Assembly: GCF_007655005.1 (NCBI RefSeq)
Contig: NZ_SZVW01000008.1
Span: forward strand, 124,001 to 188,000
Direction of reading: 5' to 3'
Length of the DNA stretch: 64,000 nucleotides
Source: Streptomyces tibetensis
Lineage (GTDB): Bacteria; Actinomycetota; Actinomycetes; Streptomycetales; Streptomycetaceae
Shown: positions 51,513 through 60,200 of the stretch, in pieces
Layout of the letters: every line of letters begins with the position of its first letter
Position numbering within the stretch: position 1 is the stretch's first letter
Notes under the pieces: generated by a model
Database searches by the model: none
The model's input: only the letters and a program-made list of their open reading frames with translations
What the model was told of the DNA's origin: nothing
Made by a program: the position numbers and the translations under genes

Positions 51513-51606
51513 TGGACCGTTCCAGTACCTGTCCAGGCCACCCTGAGCGGGGTTCGCCGACGGTGTCAACCCTTTGACAAGCCGCGCCGCTTCATGGAAC
51601 GGTCCA
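51513..51606. promoter_or_regulatory. Paired LacI operators around a back-to-back promoter
   Basis: TGGACCGTTCCA (51513-51524) and its exact reverse complement TGGAACGGTCCA (51595-51606) flank the divergent start region. Each is also nearly palindromic around a central CG, the LacI-type form. Between them TGTCAA-CCCT-TTGACA (51564-51579) places two -35 elements head to head. Confidence 0.75.
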
Positions 51607-51610
51607 TCCC

Positions 51611-52609
51611 ATGAGACCGCCGACGATCCGGGACGTGGCCGAGCGGGCCGGTGTCTCCAAGTCGCTGGTCTCCCTCGTGCTGCGCGGCTCGGACCAGGTC
51701 CGCCCCGAGAAGCGGGACGCCGTGCTCCGGGCCGCCCAGGAGCTCGGCTACCGGCCCAACGCAGCCGCCCGCAGCCTCAGCGAGCGGCGCACGCGCACGG
51801 TCGGCGTCCTCCTGAACGACCTGCGCAACCCCTGGTTCGTGGACCTCCTCGACGGCCTCAACTCCCTGCTGCACGCCAACGGCCTGCGCATGATGCTGGC
51901 CGACGCCCGTCTCAACCGCCGTACCGGCCAGGATCCGGCCGACCCGCTGCTGGATTTGCGCGTCGACGGCCTGGTCGTGGTGGGCACGCTGCCCGACCCG
52001 GCGGCCCTCGGCGACGTGGCCGGCCGGATCCCGGTCGTCATGGCCGGCTCCCGCGAACCGGCGCCGCCGGGCGTCGACGTCGTGGCGGGAGACGACGAGC
52101 GGGGCGCCCGGCTGGTCACCGAGCACCTGATCGGCCTCGGGCACCGCCGCATCGCGCACATCGCGGGATACGGCGCGGTCGGCGGGCTGCGGCGCCGGAG
52201 TTTCGAGGCGACGATGCGCCGGCACGGCCTTGCGGACCGGGTGGTGGTCGAGCCGAGCGACATGACCGAGGAAGGCGGCTACCGCGCGACCGTCCGGCTG
52301 CTCAGCCGCCCCGACCGGCCCACGGCCGTCTTCGCCGTCAACGACATCGCCGCCATCGGCGCCCTCTCGGCGGCCGGGGAGCTGGGCCTGCGCGTGCCGC
52401 ACGACCTGTCCGTCGCCGGCTACGACAACACGAGCATCGCCCGCCTGCGGCACGTGTGGCTGACGACGGTCGACAACACGAGCCACGACGTCGGCCGCCG
52501 CGCGGCCCACTGCCTCCTGGAGCGCTTCGAGGGCGTGGGCGGCGAGGGCCGGATCCAACTCGCCACGCCGACCCTGGAGATCCGGGGGACGACGGCGCCG
52601 GCGCCCTGA
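51611..52609 (+). CDS. LacI-family regulator
   Basis: A 332-residue LacI repressor. The helix-turn-helix and hinge are TIRDVAERAGVSKSLVSLVL and YRPNAAARSLSERRT; the effector domain shows VGVLLNDLRNPWFVDLLDGL, VDGLVVVGTLPDP and AVFAVNDIAAIGAL. The ATG lies four bases behind one operator, so the transcript is likely leaderless or very short-leadered. It faces the dehydrogenase gene and very probably represses both by looping between the two sites. Confidence 0.9.
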   Translation: MRPPTIRDVAERAGVSKSLVSLVLRGSDQVRPEKRDAVLRAAQELGYRPNAAARSLSERRTRTVGVLLNDLRNPWFVDLLDGLNSLLHANGLRMMLADARLNRRTGQDPADPLLDLRVDGLVVVGTLPDPAALGDVAGRIPVVMAGSREPAPPGVDVVAGDDERGARLVTEHLIGLGHRRIAHIAGYGAVGGLRRRSFEATMRRHGLADRVVVEPSDMTEEGGYRATVRLLSRPDRPTAVFAVNDIAAIGALSAAGELGLRVPHDLSVAGYDNTSIARLRHVWLTTVDNTSHDVGRRAAHCLLERFEGVGGEGRIQLATPTLEIRGTTAPAP

Positions 52610-52622
52610 TCGCGGCCCTGGC

Positions 52623-52967
52623 TCAGAGGTTGATCGCGTACGCCTTGCGCAGGGTCTCGTGCACCGTCCACGTCGTACGGTCGCCCTCGCGCAGTACGGC
52701 CATGTCGCCCGGCCCGACCCTGAGCGTCGGCCCGTCCTCGACCTCGATCGTCGCCGACCCGCTGATGACGACGAACAGTTCGTCCGCCTCGGTGTCGGTG
52801 ACCATGCCGGGCGTGATCTGCCAGACGCCCCGCACCTGGCGGCCGTCCTCCGACTCCCAGACCACCTTGCCGGTCACCTCGGGCGTCCCGGAGACGATCT
52901 GCTCGGGCGCGAGGGGCTCGGGTTCGAGCTCGGTGTCGGGGATGTGCAGTACGAAGCTGTGCGTCAT
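52623..52967 (-). CDS. Small cupin-domain protein
   Basis: A 114-residue single cupin of the EutQ/DUF861-like type: GVWQITPGMVTDTEADELF, VVISGSATIEVEDG and GDMAVLREGDRTTWTVHETL. Metal-binding histidines are mostly missing (Glu/Asp instead), so it may be a binding rather than catalytic cupin. The ATG at 52967 is used. It is convergent with the LacI gene, 13 bases away, and its role is unknown. Confidence 0.8.
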   Translation of the reverse strand: MTHSFVLHIPDTELEPEPLAPEQIVSGTPEVTGKVVWESEDGRQVRGVWQITPGMVTDTEADELFVVISGSATIEVEDGPTLRVGPGDMAVLREGDRTTWTVHETLRKAYAINL

Positions 52968-53239
52968 GCGGAGACCGTAGCCCTGATCAGCGGGGGAACG
53001 GCCACGACAGTGTGTGGGGTGTCGGCCGGGTCGGGCGGACACTTCGTCGCCCGGGCTCGCGCCCTTCGGGGGTTCACCACTGGACGCCGGACGGTACCGC
53101 ACCGCCCGGCCCCCGCTGTCCGTCTCAACCCCTATGCCCTGGTCGGGAGTTCCCGCCGATTCGCGTATTGTTTGCGGCATATGCCCCGCAGTTGCGATGG
53201 TCGGGGCGTGCGAGCGTGCGGGCGAAGGGGGAGCAGGAC

Positions 53240-53545
53240 GTGGACGAGGCGCGGCGACGATCGGCCCGGCGAGCCGAACTGGCCGGAGGCGTGATCACGT
53301 CCCTCCTGGCCTTCTCGGCCTTCGCGGGCCTTGCCACCAAGGCGGGACTCCCCTGGTGGGCCGTTCTCGCCGTCGCCGTCTCGACGGTGGGTCTCGCGGG
53401 GTGGACCCGGCGCCCGGACCGGCCGGCGGCACGGGCCGGAGGGCGAATCGGTGAGCGGGCCGGGGAACAGGTCGGGGAGTGGGCCGGGGAACGAATCGGG
53501 GAACGGGCCGGGGAGCGGGTCGGGGCACGGGTCCCCATGCGGTAG
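53240..53545 (+). CDS. Small membrane protein with repetitive tail
   Basis: A 101-residue protein with a basic start (EARRRSARRAELAGG), two hydrophobic helices (VITSLLAFSAFAGLATKA, then AVLAVAVSTVGLAGW) and a C-terminal repeat of G-E-R/Q-x-G-E units (GERAGEQVGEWAGERIGE and more). The repeats come from a 12-base tandem unit and give an amphipathic, charged tail. I use the GTG at 53240, preceded by GGGGGAG. I do not recognise the family. The stop lies 44 bases before the second tRNA-Pro. Confidence 0.55.
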   Translation: MDEARRRSARRAELAGGVITSLLAFSAFAGLATKAGLPWWAVLAVAVSTVGLAGWTRRPDRPAARAGGRIGERAGEQVGEWAGERIGERAGERVGARVPMR

Positions 53546-53589
53546 GGTTGACCTGCGTGATCACGTGGTTTCACCCGCGCGAGACGCAT

Positions 53590-53663
<74 letters not shown>

Positions 53664-53681
53664 CTCGTATGAGTCGCAGGC

Positions 53682-53716
53682 AGGGCTGTTTTCGGGAGGC
53701 ACCCGAAAACAGCCCT
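53682..53716 (+). terminator. Terminator hairpin behind tRNA-Pro copy 2
   Basis: AGGGCTGTTTTCGGG pairs exactly with CCCGAAAACAGCCCT around the loop AGGCA, a perfect 15-bp stem 18 bases behind the tRNA. Confidence 0.9.
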
Positions 53717-53895
53717 CGCGCATTTCCATGTGCAGGTGCGCGGAGAGTGCAGCCGCTCCGGCCGCCGTGACATAGGCCACCCGCGTGCACTCGCCTCGTA
53801 TGTGTTTGCGTTCGCGTCGGCTGGAAAGTGGCTCTGTAATCACCGGACGCGGCAATCCGGTGGATGGTGACCGAAAGCCGGAAAGAGGAGGTTCG

Positions 53896-53973
53896 ATGTC
53901 CTCGAAGCGACGTCGCAAGAAGAAGGCCCGCCGCAAGAACGGCGCGAACCACGGCAGCCGTCCGCAGTCCTAA
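53896..53973 (+). CDS. Probable 50S ribosomal protein bL37
   Basis: A 25-residue, extremely basic peptide: MSSKRRRKKKARRKNGANHG then SRPQS. The ribosome site AGAGGAGG is strong and well spaced, and a terminator follows at once, so this is a real mini-gene. The composition and the ANHGxRP ending are those of the actinobacterial 50S protein bL37, seen on mycobacterial ribosomes; I am less sure of the exact family than of the gene being real. Confidence 0.72.
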   Translation: MSSKRRRKKKARRKNGANHGSRPQS

Positions 53974-53996
53974 AGGTCCTGCGGGCACGCCGACGT

Positions 53997-54030
53997 AAAC
54001 GGGTGGGTGGCACATGCCACCCACCCGTTT
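53997..54030. terminator. Bidirectional terminator
   Basis: AAACGGGTGGGTGGCA and TGCCACCCACCCGTTT are exact complements separated by CA (about 14 pairs once a loop forms), with T-rich and A-rich ends on the two sides. It separates bL37 from the convergent HExxH gene and can serve both. Confidence 0.9.
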
Positions 54031-54067
54031 GCGTTCGCAGGCGCGTCAAGGGGGACGGGCCCGGAGG

Positions 54068-55435
54068 TCAGATCAGCTGCGCCTCCGGCACCCCGTTCCT
54101 GCGGACCCACTCCGCGCGGTGCTCGGCGGCCAGGGCCATGCCGCGGCGGCGGGCCTCGGCCGGGACCGGGAGCCGGCACAGGGCGTCGAGCGTGCCCAGC
54201 ATCGTCTGCGCGAAGTGCTGCCCGAGGGCGGTGAGGCGGCCGGAGGCCAGCAGGACCTCCGTGGCCTCCCGGGCGCCCGTCCGCCAGCGGGCGAACCGGG
54301 CATCCGCCAGGGCGAGTTCCTCGGGGTCCTGCTCCACGTCCCGGCGCCGGTTCCAGAACTCCGCCACGCCCAGGTGTGCGTACGCCCCGTGGAAGAGGCC
54401 GAGCAGGGGGCGTGGATCGGGGCGCCAGGGCGCGTAGTAGAGCTCCTCGCCGTTCTTCTCGAAGAGGTCGAACAGGTGCAGTACCGCGGCGAACTTGCCG
54501 TGCTGCATCTCGTGGGTCATGGACAGCGCAAGACCCCGAGCGGAGCGTGGCCGGGACAGTGCCATGGCGCCGAACGCCTCCGCGCTGCTGCCGCTGAAGC
54601 TGCCCGGGCGGTCGACCGGGACCAGCGTGCGCGGAACGGCGACGAGTTCGGCGTACGTCCCCGGGTGGTGGTCCCGCAGCAGACGGCAGGCCTCCCGTGC
54701 CGTGGCCTCCCACCAGCGCAGGTCGCCCGGGGGCAGCCCCAGCGGCCGTTCCGGGACGCCGGGGAAGCGCAGCGGGTCGGCGTCGTCCAGCAGCAGCGGC
54801 GCGCCGGTGTCCGGCACCACGAGCCGGTGCGCCGCCCGCCACCGGCCGGACGGCCCGGACGGGACCTGAGGAACCTCGACCGGGCCGGGCGGTGAACCGA
54901 GCCCCGCCACCCCGATCCGGGCCGCGCCCCCGGCGTCGACCACCACCTCGGCCAGGTCACCGGGCCGGGCGCCCGGGAAGCGCGCCCCGCCGAGCGAGGG
55001 CAGGAACACCTGGTCCGTCGTCAGCGGCCACCGCACCCGTCCGGGCACGCCCGCGCGGACCGCGGCCGCCGCGGCCAGGGCACTGAACCAGTGGACCGGT
55101 GGCGCGCACGCGACGCCGGTCCCGGCCTCGACGAACCGGTCCAGCCGGGCCAGCAGGCCTGTCAGGGCGGTGCCCGCCGAGGGATGGGACAGCACCGCGG
55201 CCACGGCCTCGGGATCGGCCCGATGGGCGGCTGCGAGCAGTTCCCATGCCCGCGCGGCCGCGTCGGCCACGCCCCCGCCGGCCTCACCGGCGGCCCGCGT
55301 CACCGCCAGTGCGCAGGCCAGTCGTCGGCTGTGCTCGGCGCGGGCCAGCAGGCGCAGGGCGTCGGCCCCGCCGCCGCCCGTCGCGAGCGCGGTGAAGAGC
55401 CTGCCGGGCACACGAAGCGGCACGGGCCCCCTCAT
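54068..55435 (-). CDS. HExxH-motif peptide-modifying protein (FxsB partner)
   Basis: A 455-residue protein with HEMQH at 308-312 inside LALSMTHEMQHGKF, after a helical N-terminal domain. It is the C-terminal domain found fused to many FxsB radical SAM enzymes ('HExxH motif-containing putative peptide modification protein'); members of this group have been described as 2-oxoglutarate-dependent peptide beta-hydroxylases and not proteases. Here it is a separate gene whose ATG overlaps the FxsB stop (ATGA). It probably acts on the precursor peptide at 56913 after or with the radical SAM enzyme. Confidence 0.82.
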   Translation of the reverse strand: MRGPVPLRVPGRLFTALATGGGGADALRLLARAEHSRRLACALAVTRAAGEAGGGVADAAARAWELLAAAHRADPEAVAAVLSHPSAGTALTGLLARLDRFVEAGTGVACAPPVHWFSALAAAAAVRAGVPGRVRWPLTTDQVFLPSLGGARFPGARPGDLAEVVVDAGGAARIGVAGLGSPPGPVEVPQVPSGPSGRWRAAHRLVVPDTGAPLLLDDADPLRFPGVPERPLGLPPGDLRWWEATAREACRLLRDHHPGTYAELVAVPRTLVPVDRPGSFSGSSAEAFGAMALSRPRSARGLALSMTHEMQHGKFAAVLHLFDLFEKNGEELYYAPWRPDPRPLLGLFHGAYAHLGVAEFWNRRRDVEQDPEELALADARFARWRTGAREATEVLLASGRLTALGQHFAQTMLGTLDALCRLPVPAEARRRGMALAAEHRAEWVRRNGVPEAQLI

Positions 55436-56655
55436 GCCGCTTCCGCCGCGGCGGTGCGCAACCGGTCCAGGTCCGCGGCCAGCCGCCCCCTGACCCGCGT
55501 GATCAGAGCGGCCAGGTCCGCGCAGTAGACACTGGGGTTCGCGAACCCGGTGGCCGCACGGTAGCGGTGGGCGTAGTGCCCGCCCCCGCACACCCGCCGC
55601 AGCCGGCAGCCACGGCACTGCGCGGACAGGCCGTCGACGCCCCACTGCCGGGCCGCCACGCCCGGATGGCGCAGCAGCGCGTCGAAGGAGTCGCGCCGTA
55701 CGTGCAGGCCCGTCCGGGCGGCGCCGTGGTACGCGGTGCGCAGCGTGTCGTCCTGGGCGAGCGAACCGTCCGTCTCGACCACCGCGTACCGCACCGGGGC
55801 CACGCCCAGCGCCTCGGTCTCCGGGGCTCCGCCGAGCAGCAGCGCCATCATGTCCTCGAGCAGCCGCACCCGGGTCTCCCGCTGTCCCGCCCCGTACCAG
55901 CGCTCGAACACCCGCCACAGCCAGTCCGCGTACGGCGTGCCCGGGCGCAGCCCGGGTGGGGGAGTGTGCCAATTGCCCTGCGGCAGCAGGAAGTCCACGG
56001 CGGGCGGGCGGTACGTCAGCAGGTGCTCGTAGCAGCGCACCGGATCGTTGCGCAGGTCGATGGTGCACAGCAGGCCCGCGAACAGCTCGCGATGGGGCCC
56101 GTCGGACAGCCGGCGCACGGCCTCGGCGACCCGGGCGTGGCTGCCGCGCCCGTCCGCGCCACGGCGGTGCCGGTCGTGTGCCGCGCGGTCCCCGTCCAGG
56201 CTCACCGAGACCCGGATGCCGTGCTCGGCGCACAGGTCGAGCCAGCGCTCGGTCAGCCGTGCACCGTTGGTCTGCAGCACGAGGTGCAGCGTCACGCCGG
56301 GACCGGCCGCGGCACGCAGGACCGAGGCCGCGCGCCCCAGAGCGGCCTCACCCGCCAGCAGCGGCTCACCCCCGTGCAGCACCACACCGGCCTCGCGCAA
56401 CCCGTGCGCCGCGAGGTGCTCGGCGATGCGCCCGGCCGTGCGGTCCACCGTCTCCGGCGCCATGGTGCGCGGTTGCTCGCGCCAACTCCGGTCCTGCGCA
56501 CGGTACATGTAGCAGTACTGGCAGGCCAGGTCACAGCGGCTGTGCACCTTCAGGACGAAGGAGTGCAACGGCGCGGGCACCCAGCCGGCCGCCTCCCTGG
56601 CCACGACGTCGGCCGCGGCCGGCCACGGCGGCTCCGCATGGCGCAGCCGATTCAT
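55432..56655 (-). CDS. fxsB: FxsB-family radical SAM/SPASM peptide maturase
   Basis: A 407-residue radical SAM enzyme. The [4Fe-4S] motif is CDLACQYCYMY with C41, C45 and C48, followed by RAQDRSWREQPRTM, specific to FxsB. The glycine strand GVVLHGGEPLL and SVSLDGDRAAHDRHRRG follow. The SPASM region has CRGCRLRRVCGGGHYAHRY and a final Cys in NPSVYC for auxiliary clusters. FxsB-like enzymes install C-C crosslinks (three-residue cyclophanes) in small peptides. I use the ATG at 56655 (a GTG two codons earlier is possible). A good promoter lies 66 bases upstream. Confidence 0.88.
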   Translation of the reverse strand: MNRLRHAEPPWPAAADVVAREAAGWVPAPLHSFVLKVHSRCDLACQYCYMYRAQDRSWREQPRTMAPETVDRTAGRIAEHLAAHGLREAGVVLHGGEPLLAGEAALGRAASVLRAAAGPGVTLHLVLQTNGARLTERWLDLCAEHGIRVSVSLDGDRAAHDRHRRGADGRGSHARVAEAVRRLSDGPHRELFAGLLCTIDLRNDPVRCYEHLLTYRPPAVDFLLPQGNWHTPPPGLRPGTPYADWLWRVFERWYGAGQRETRVRLLEDMMALLLGGAPETEALGVAPVRYAVVETDGSLAQDDTLRTAYHGAARTGLHVRRDSFDALLRHPGVAARQWGVDGLSAQCRGCRLRRVCGGGHYAHRYRAATGFANPSVYCADLAALITRVRGRLAADLDRLRTAAAEAA

Positions 56656-56720
56656 ACGCACCCCCCGGTTCGCATGCCGACCGGCCCGTGCCCGCCCGGC
56701 CGGTCCACGCCATTGGGCAC

Positions 56721-56749
56721 AGTATTCGGGGCCGGTGACAGACCGTCAA
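56721..56749 (-). promoter_or_regulatory. Promoter of fxsB
   Basis: On the minus strand TTGACG (56749-56744) and AATACT (56726-56721) are 17 bases apart, about 66 bases before the fxsB start. Confidence 0.6.
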
Positions 56750-56912
56750 CATCGAGAATCCGTCGTCCGGGCCGCCACCGCCCGAAAGTCGCCGTTTTCC
56801 CGCGGCACCCCGTGGGGACGTCAACACTGGACACCGAGTCCCGGGACACGCAGGCGCCGGGCGTGGAGAGCCGCCACGACGGCGGTCCGTCGGGCACCGC
56901 GGAGGATGGGCC

Positions 56913-57107
56913 ATGGCAGAGCTCGAGGAAGCGGGTGCCGAGCGGGACGAGGGCGCACTGGAGTCCGTCGTGCTGGACCTCACCGGCGTGCCGCTCGACG
57001 ACCTCGCCGCGCTGCCGCCCTCCGCGCTGGGCGAGACCCTGCGCCGGCTGCGCACCGGCGGCGACCCGGACGAACCCTTCGTCACCGGCCACAACGAGAG
57101 CCAATGA
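56913..57107 (+). CDS. FxSxx-COOH-type precursor peptide, variant tail
   Basis: A 64-residue acidic peptide divergent from fxsB. The leader-like part has LDLTGVPLDDLAALPPSALG and ETLRRLRTGGDPDEPF, the pattern of FxSxx-COOH (FxsA) precursors. The tail, however, is F56-V-T-G-H60-N-E-S-Q64, not Phe-x-Ser-x-x at the end. The ATG at 56913 follows GAGGA with normal spacing. It is the only small gene between fxsB and the fxsT-like gene, so it is the likely substrate; candidates for crosslinking are Phe56 and His60. Confidence 0.72.
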   Translation: MAELEEAGAERDEGALESVVLDLTGVPLDDLAALPPSALGETLRRLRTGGDPDEPFVTGHNESQ

Positions 57108-57143
57108 CCGGCCCCCGCGCCGACGCGGCCCTCGCGCGAAACC

Positions 57144-57172
57144 GTCTGATCAGGGGCAACCCGTCCTATACT
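57144..57172 (+). promoter_or_regulatory. Promoter of the FxsT-like gene
   Basis: A perfect -10, TATACT (57167-57172), with a weak -35 (GTCTGA, 17 bases before), 60 bases upstream of the start codon. It would separate this gene from the precursor gene in transcription. Confidence 0.5.
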
Positions 57173-57231
57173 GACCGTCCCTGACTGTCGTGCCCCACCG
57201 TCCAGCACCTGCCGTCCGAAGCGGAGTGGCC

Positions 57232-60200
57232 ATGCCCGACATCCACACAGCCGACCGCTCGGGACGGTTCGCCCTCTTCTGCTCCACAGCGGAGAACCTC
57301 GGCGTCAGCACGACCGTGCACAACGTCGCGGACCTGCTGGCCGCCGGCAACCGCAGCGTCCTGATCGTGGACGGCCGGGCGACCGGCACGCCGGGCGGCG
57401 ACCCGCTGCCCGCACCCGAACCCGGGCGCATCCACTCCGCCGCCCGCCGGGACGCCGCCTCCCTCCTCGCCCTCACCTCGGACCCCCGGGCCCTCGCCTA
57501 CGACCACGTCCTCGTCGAAGCCCCGCTGCCCGACGCGATCGGCGCACCGGCCGAGGGCAGGCTCGGCTCCCTGGCCGACTCCCTCGTGCTCTGCTTCGCC
57601 ATGACCGCCTGGTCCATCGACGGGGCCGCGGCCCTGGCCGAGCAGATGAGCGGCGGCCGGTCCGGGCGGCCCGTGCGGCTGCTGGCCCTGGGCCTGAAGA
57701 GCAACGTCGAGTCGCACGACCGGCTGCGCGGCGCCCGGGAACGGGTGCGCCGCAAGTTCGGCCCCCTCTCGAGGGCCTCCCGCACCTCCGAGGTCGCCTT
57801 CCTGGAGATCCCGTACCACCCGCTCTACCTGGACACCCGGCAACTCGCGGTCGAGAGCGAGCCGGAAGGCTCGGTGACCGGGCTGCGCCCCTACTACGAG
57901 CGGCTCGCCGACTGGCTCCGCAACCGGCGTCCGCTGCCGCTGAGCCGCGTCACCCTCGTCCACTCCCAGCGCCACGCGCCCTGGGCGGCCTGGCTGGAGG
58001 ACCAGTTCCGGCGCGGCGGCATCCGCACCGAACTGCGCGCCTTGGACGCCTACTCCGGTGACCGGCCGGCCCCCGGCACCGCGCTGCTTTTCCTCTCCCC
58101 GGCGGACATGGACCACGCCGCCCTCGCCCAGCTCGCCGCGCTGTCCCACCCCGACGTCCGGATCGTCCTGGCCGACGAGCCCTTCCCCGACCCGGGCGCC
58201 GCCCACCACGAGCGCATCGACCTGCGCGGCACCGACGAGGACGAGGCCGTGCGGCGGCTGTACGCCGGGCTCGGCCTCGGCGCACCGCCCTCGACGGACG
58301 GCACGCCCGGAGCCCGTTTCCCCCGGCTGCCCGCCGTCACCAACGTGGCCCCCCGCTACAGCGGCTTCGTCGGCCGGGACGACGTTCTCGGCGGTCTCCT
58401 GGAGGAACTGCACGCGGCGGGCCGGGACCGCACCCCGCTGGTCGTGCACGCCGCGAGCGGCTGGGGCAAGAGCGAGATCGTCCGGGAACTGTGCCACCGC
58501 TTCGGCTCCGCCTACGACGTCGTGTGGTGGGTGCGTTCCTGGGAGATCCCGCGCGCCCGCCGCGGGCTGACCCGGCTCGCCGGCCGGCTCGACCTGGTCA
58601 CGACCGGCGACGGCGCCTCCCCGGCCCTGTTCGAGCACCTCTCCCGCACCGACACACAGAGCTGGTTGCTCGTCTACGACGGGGCCGATTCCCCCGACGG
58701 GCTGCGGGAGTTGCTGCCCACCCCGCACACGCGCGGGCACGTGCTGATCACCAGCCGCAGCGCCCCGGCCACGCCCGGCATGGCGGCCTTCGCACTGCCA
58801 CCCATGTCACCGGGCGAATGCCGGGCCGTCCTCGGCGAACGGCTCGCCGAGATCGACGAGGAGCAGGCCCAGCGGGTCGGCCAGGTCCTCGGCTTCGTCC
58901 CGCTCGCCCTGCGCATCGCCGCCCTCTGCCTCGCCGAACGCGCCGCGGCCCACCGGCGCGACGACAGCATGGGCGACCAGGCCGCGGCCAGGGCCGCCGT
59001 CGCGTACCTCCTGGCCGAGTACCGCACCGCCCAGCAGGCGCTCCTCGAACAGGAGGGCACCGCCCCGCCGGTGTCGGTCATGGTGCGGGTGGCGCGGCAG
59101 ACCGTGCTGCACACCCCGGGCGCCGCCGCCTGGCGCGCCGAGAGCCGGACGAGCGACGCCCTGGGCTGGCTGCTGAACGCCGCCTCCCTGCTCACGGGCC
59201 GGGGCATGGGCCTGGAGCTGCTGCGCTCGCGGCGCATCCTCTCCGAACTCGCCCGCGACGACAGCGCGGACGGTGCGCCGGTCCGCCGGATCCCCGCCGA
59301 CACGCGGATGCCCGACGAACACATGGTGAGCGTCGCCCTGTGGGCCCTGTCCCGGGTCGGGCTCCTGGAGGTCGACTTCGACCGGCCCGACCAGCCCCTC
59401 GGCCAGCACCACGCGGTACGGGACGCCCTGCGCGACGGCATGGAACCGGCCGAGCGCGCCCACATCGAGCAGGTGCTGCGCGGCACCCTCGCCGAGTACA
59501 CCCCGGACGAGAACCGCGGCCTGAGCGCCGACTGGGCCCGCGAGGTGTACTCCCTGCGCCTGTGGGAGGATTACCGCCCCCGTGTCCGGCGCTCCCTGCT
59601 GCGCCACCTCAACGCCCTCAGTCAGCGCGGCGAGACCGCCGACCTCGCCCGCCTGCTCGACATCTCCGAGCGCGCGCAGGCGTCCTGGGCCCCGGTGGAC
59701 GACGACGACCCGTCACCGGAGTATCTGCGCCTGCTCAACTTCACCGCCCGCGCCCACCGCCTCACCGGTGCCTACGAACCGGCCCGCCGGCTGTCCGAGC
59801 AGGCCCTGCGCGGCCACCGCCGGCTGCTCGGCCCCCTGCACCCGCGAACCCTGTTGTCCGCCGACTCCTACGGCGCCAATCTGCGCTCCCTCGGCAGGTT
59901 CTCCGACGCGCTGTTCCAGGCCCGGCCGGTCCTGGAGGGCCTGACGCTGCTGCTCGGGCCCCAGCACGCCGCGACCGTGCAGGCCGAGCACAACCTGGCC
60001 TTCACGGAGGCCCTGAGCGGACGGGCCCCCGACGCCCTGGCCCGGCTCCTCGCCCGGTTCCGCTACCGCCAGTCCGTCGGCGGCGAGGACGACCCGGCCG
60101 TCTGGCGGTCCGCCGACCTGCTCGCCTGGGTCTACCGGACCCTGGGGCGCGACGCGGAGTCCCAGGACCTGCTGCGGCAGTGGCTGCACCGGCACGGCGA

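Noticed and set aside
54068..55435. HExxH protein as a secreted zinc protease
   Set aside because: No signal peptide, and the overlap with an FxsB gene places it in the peptide-modifying HExxH group.
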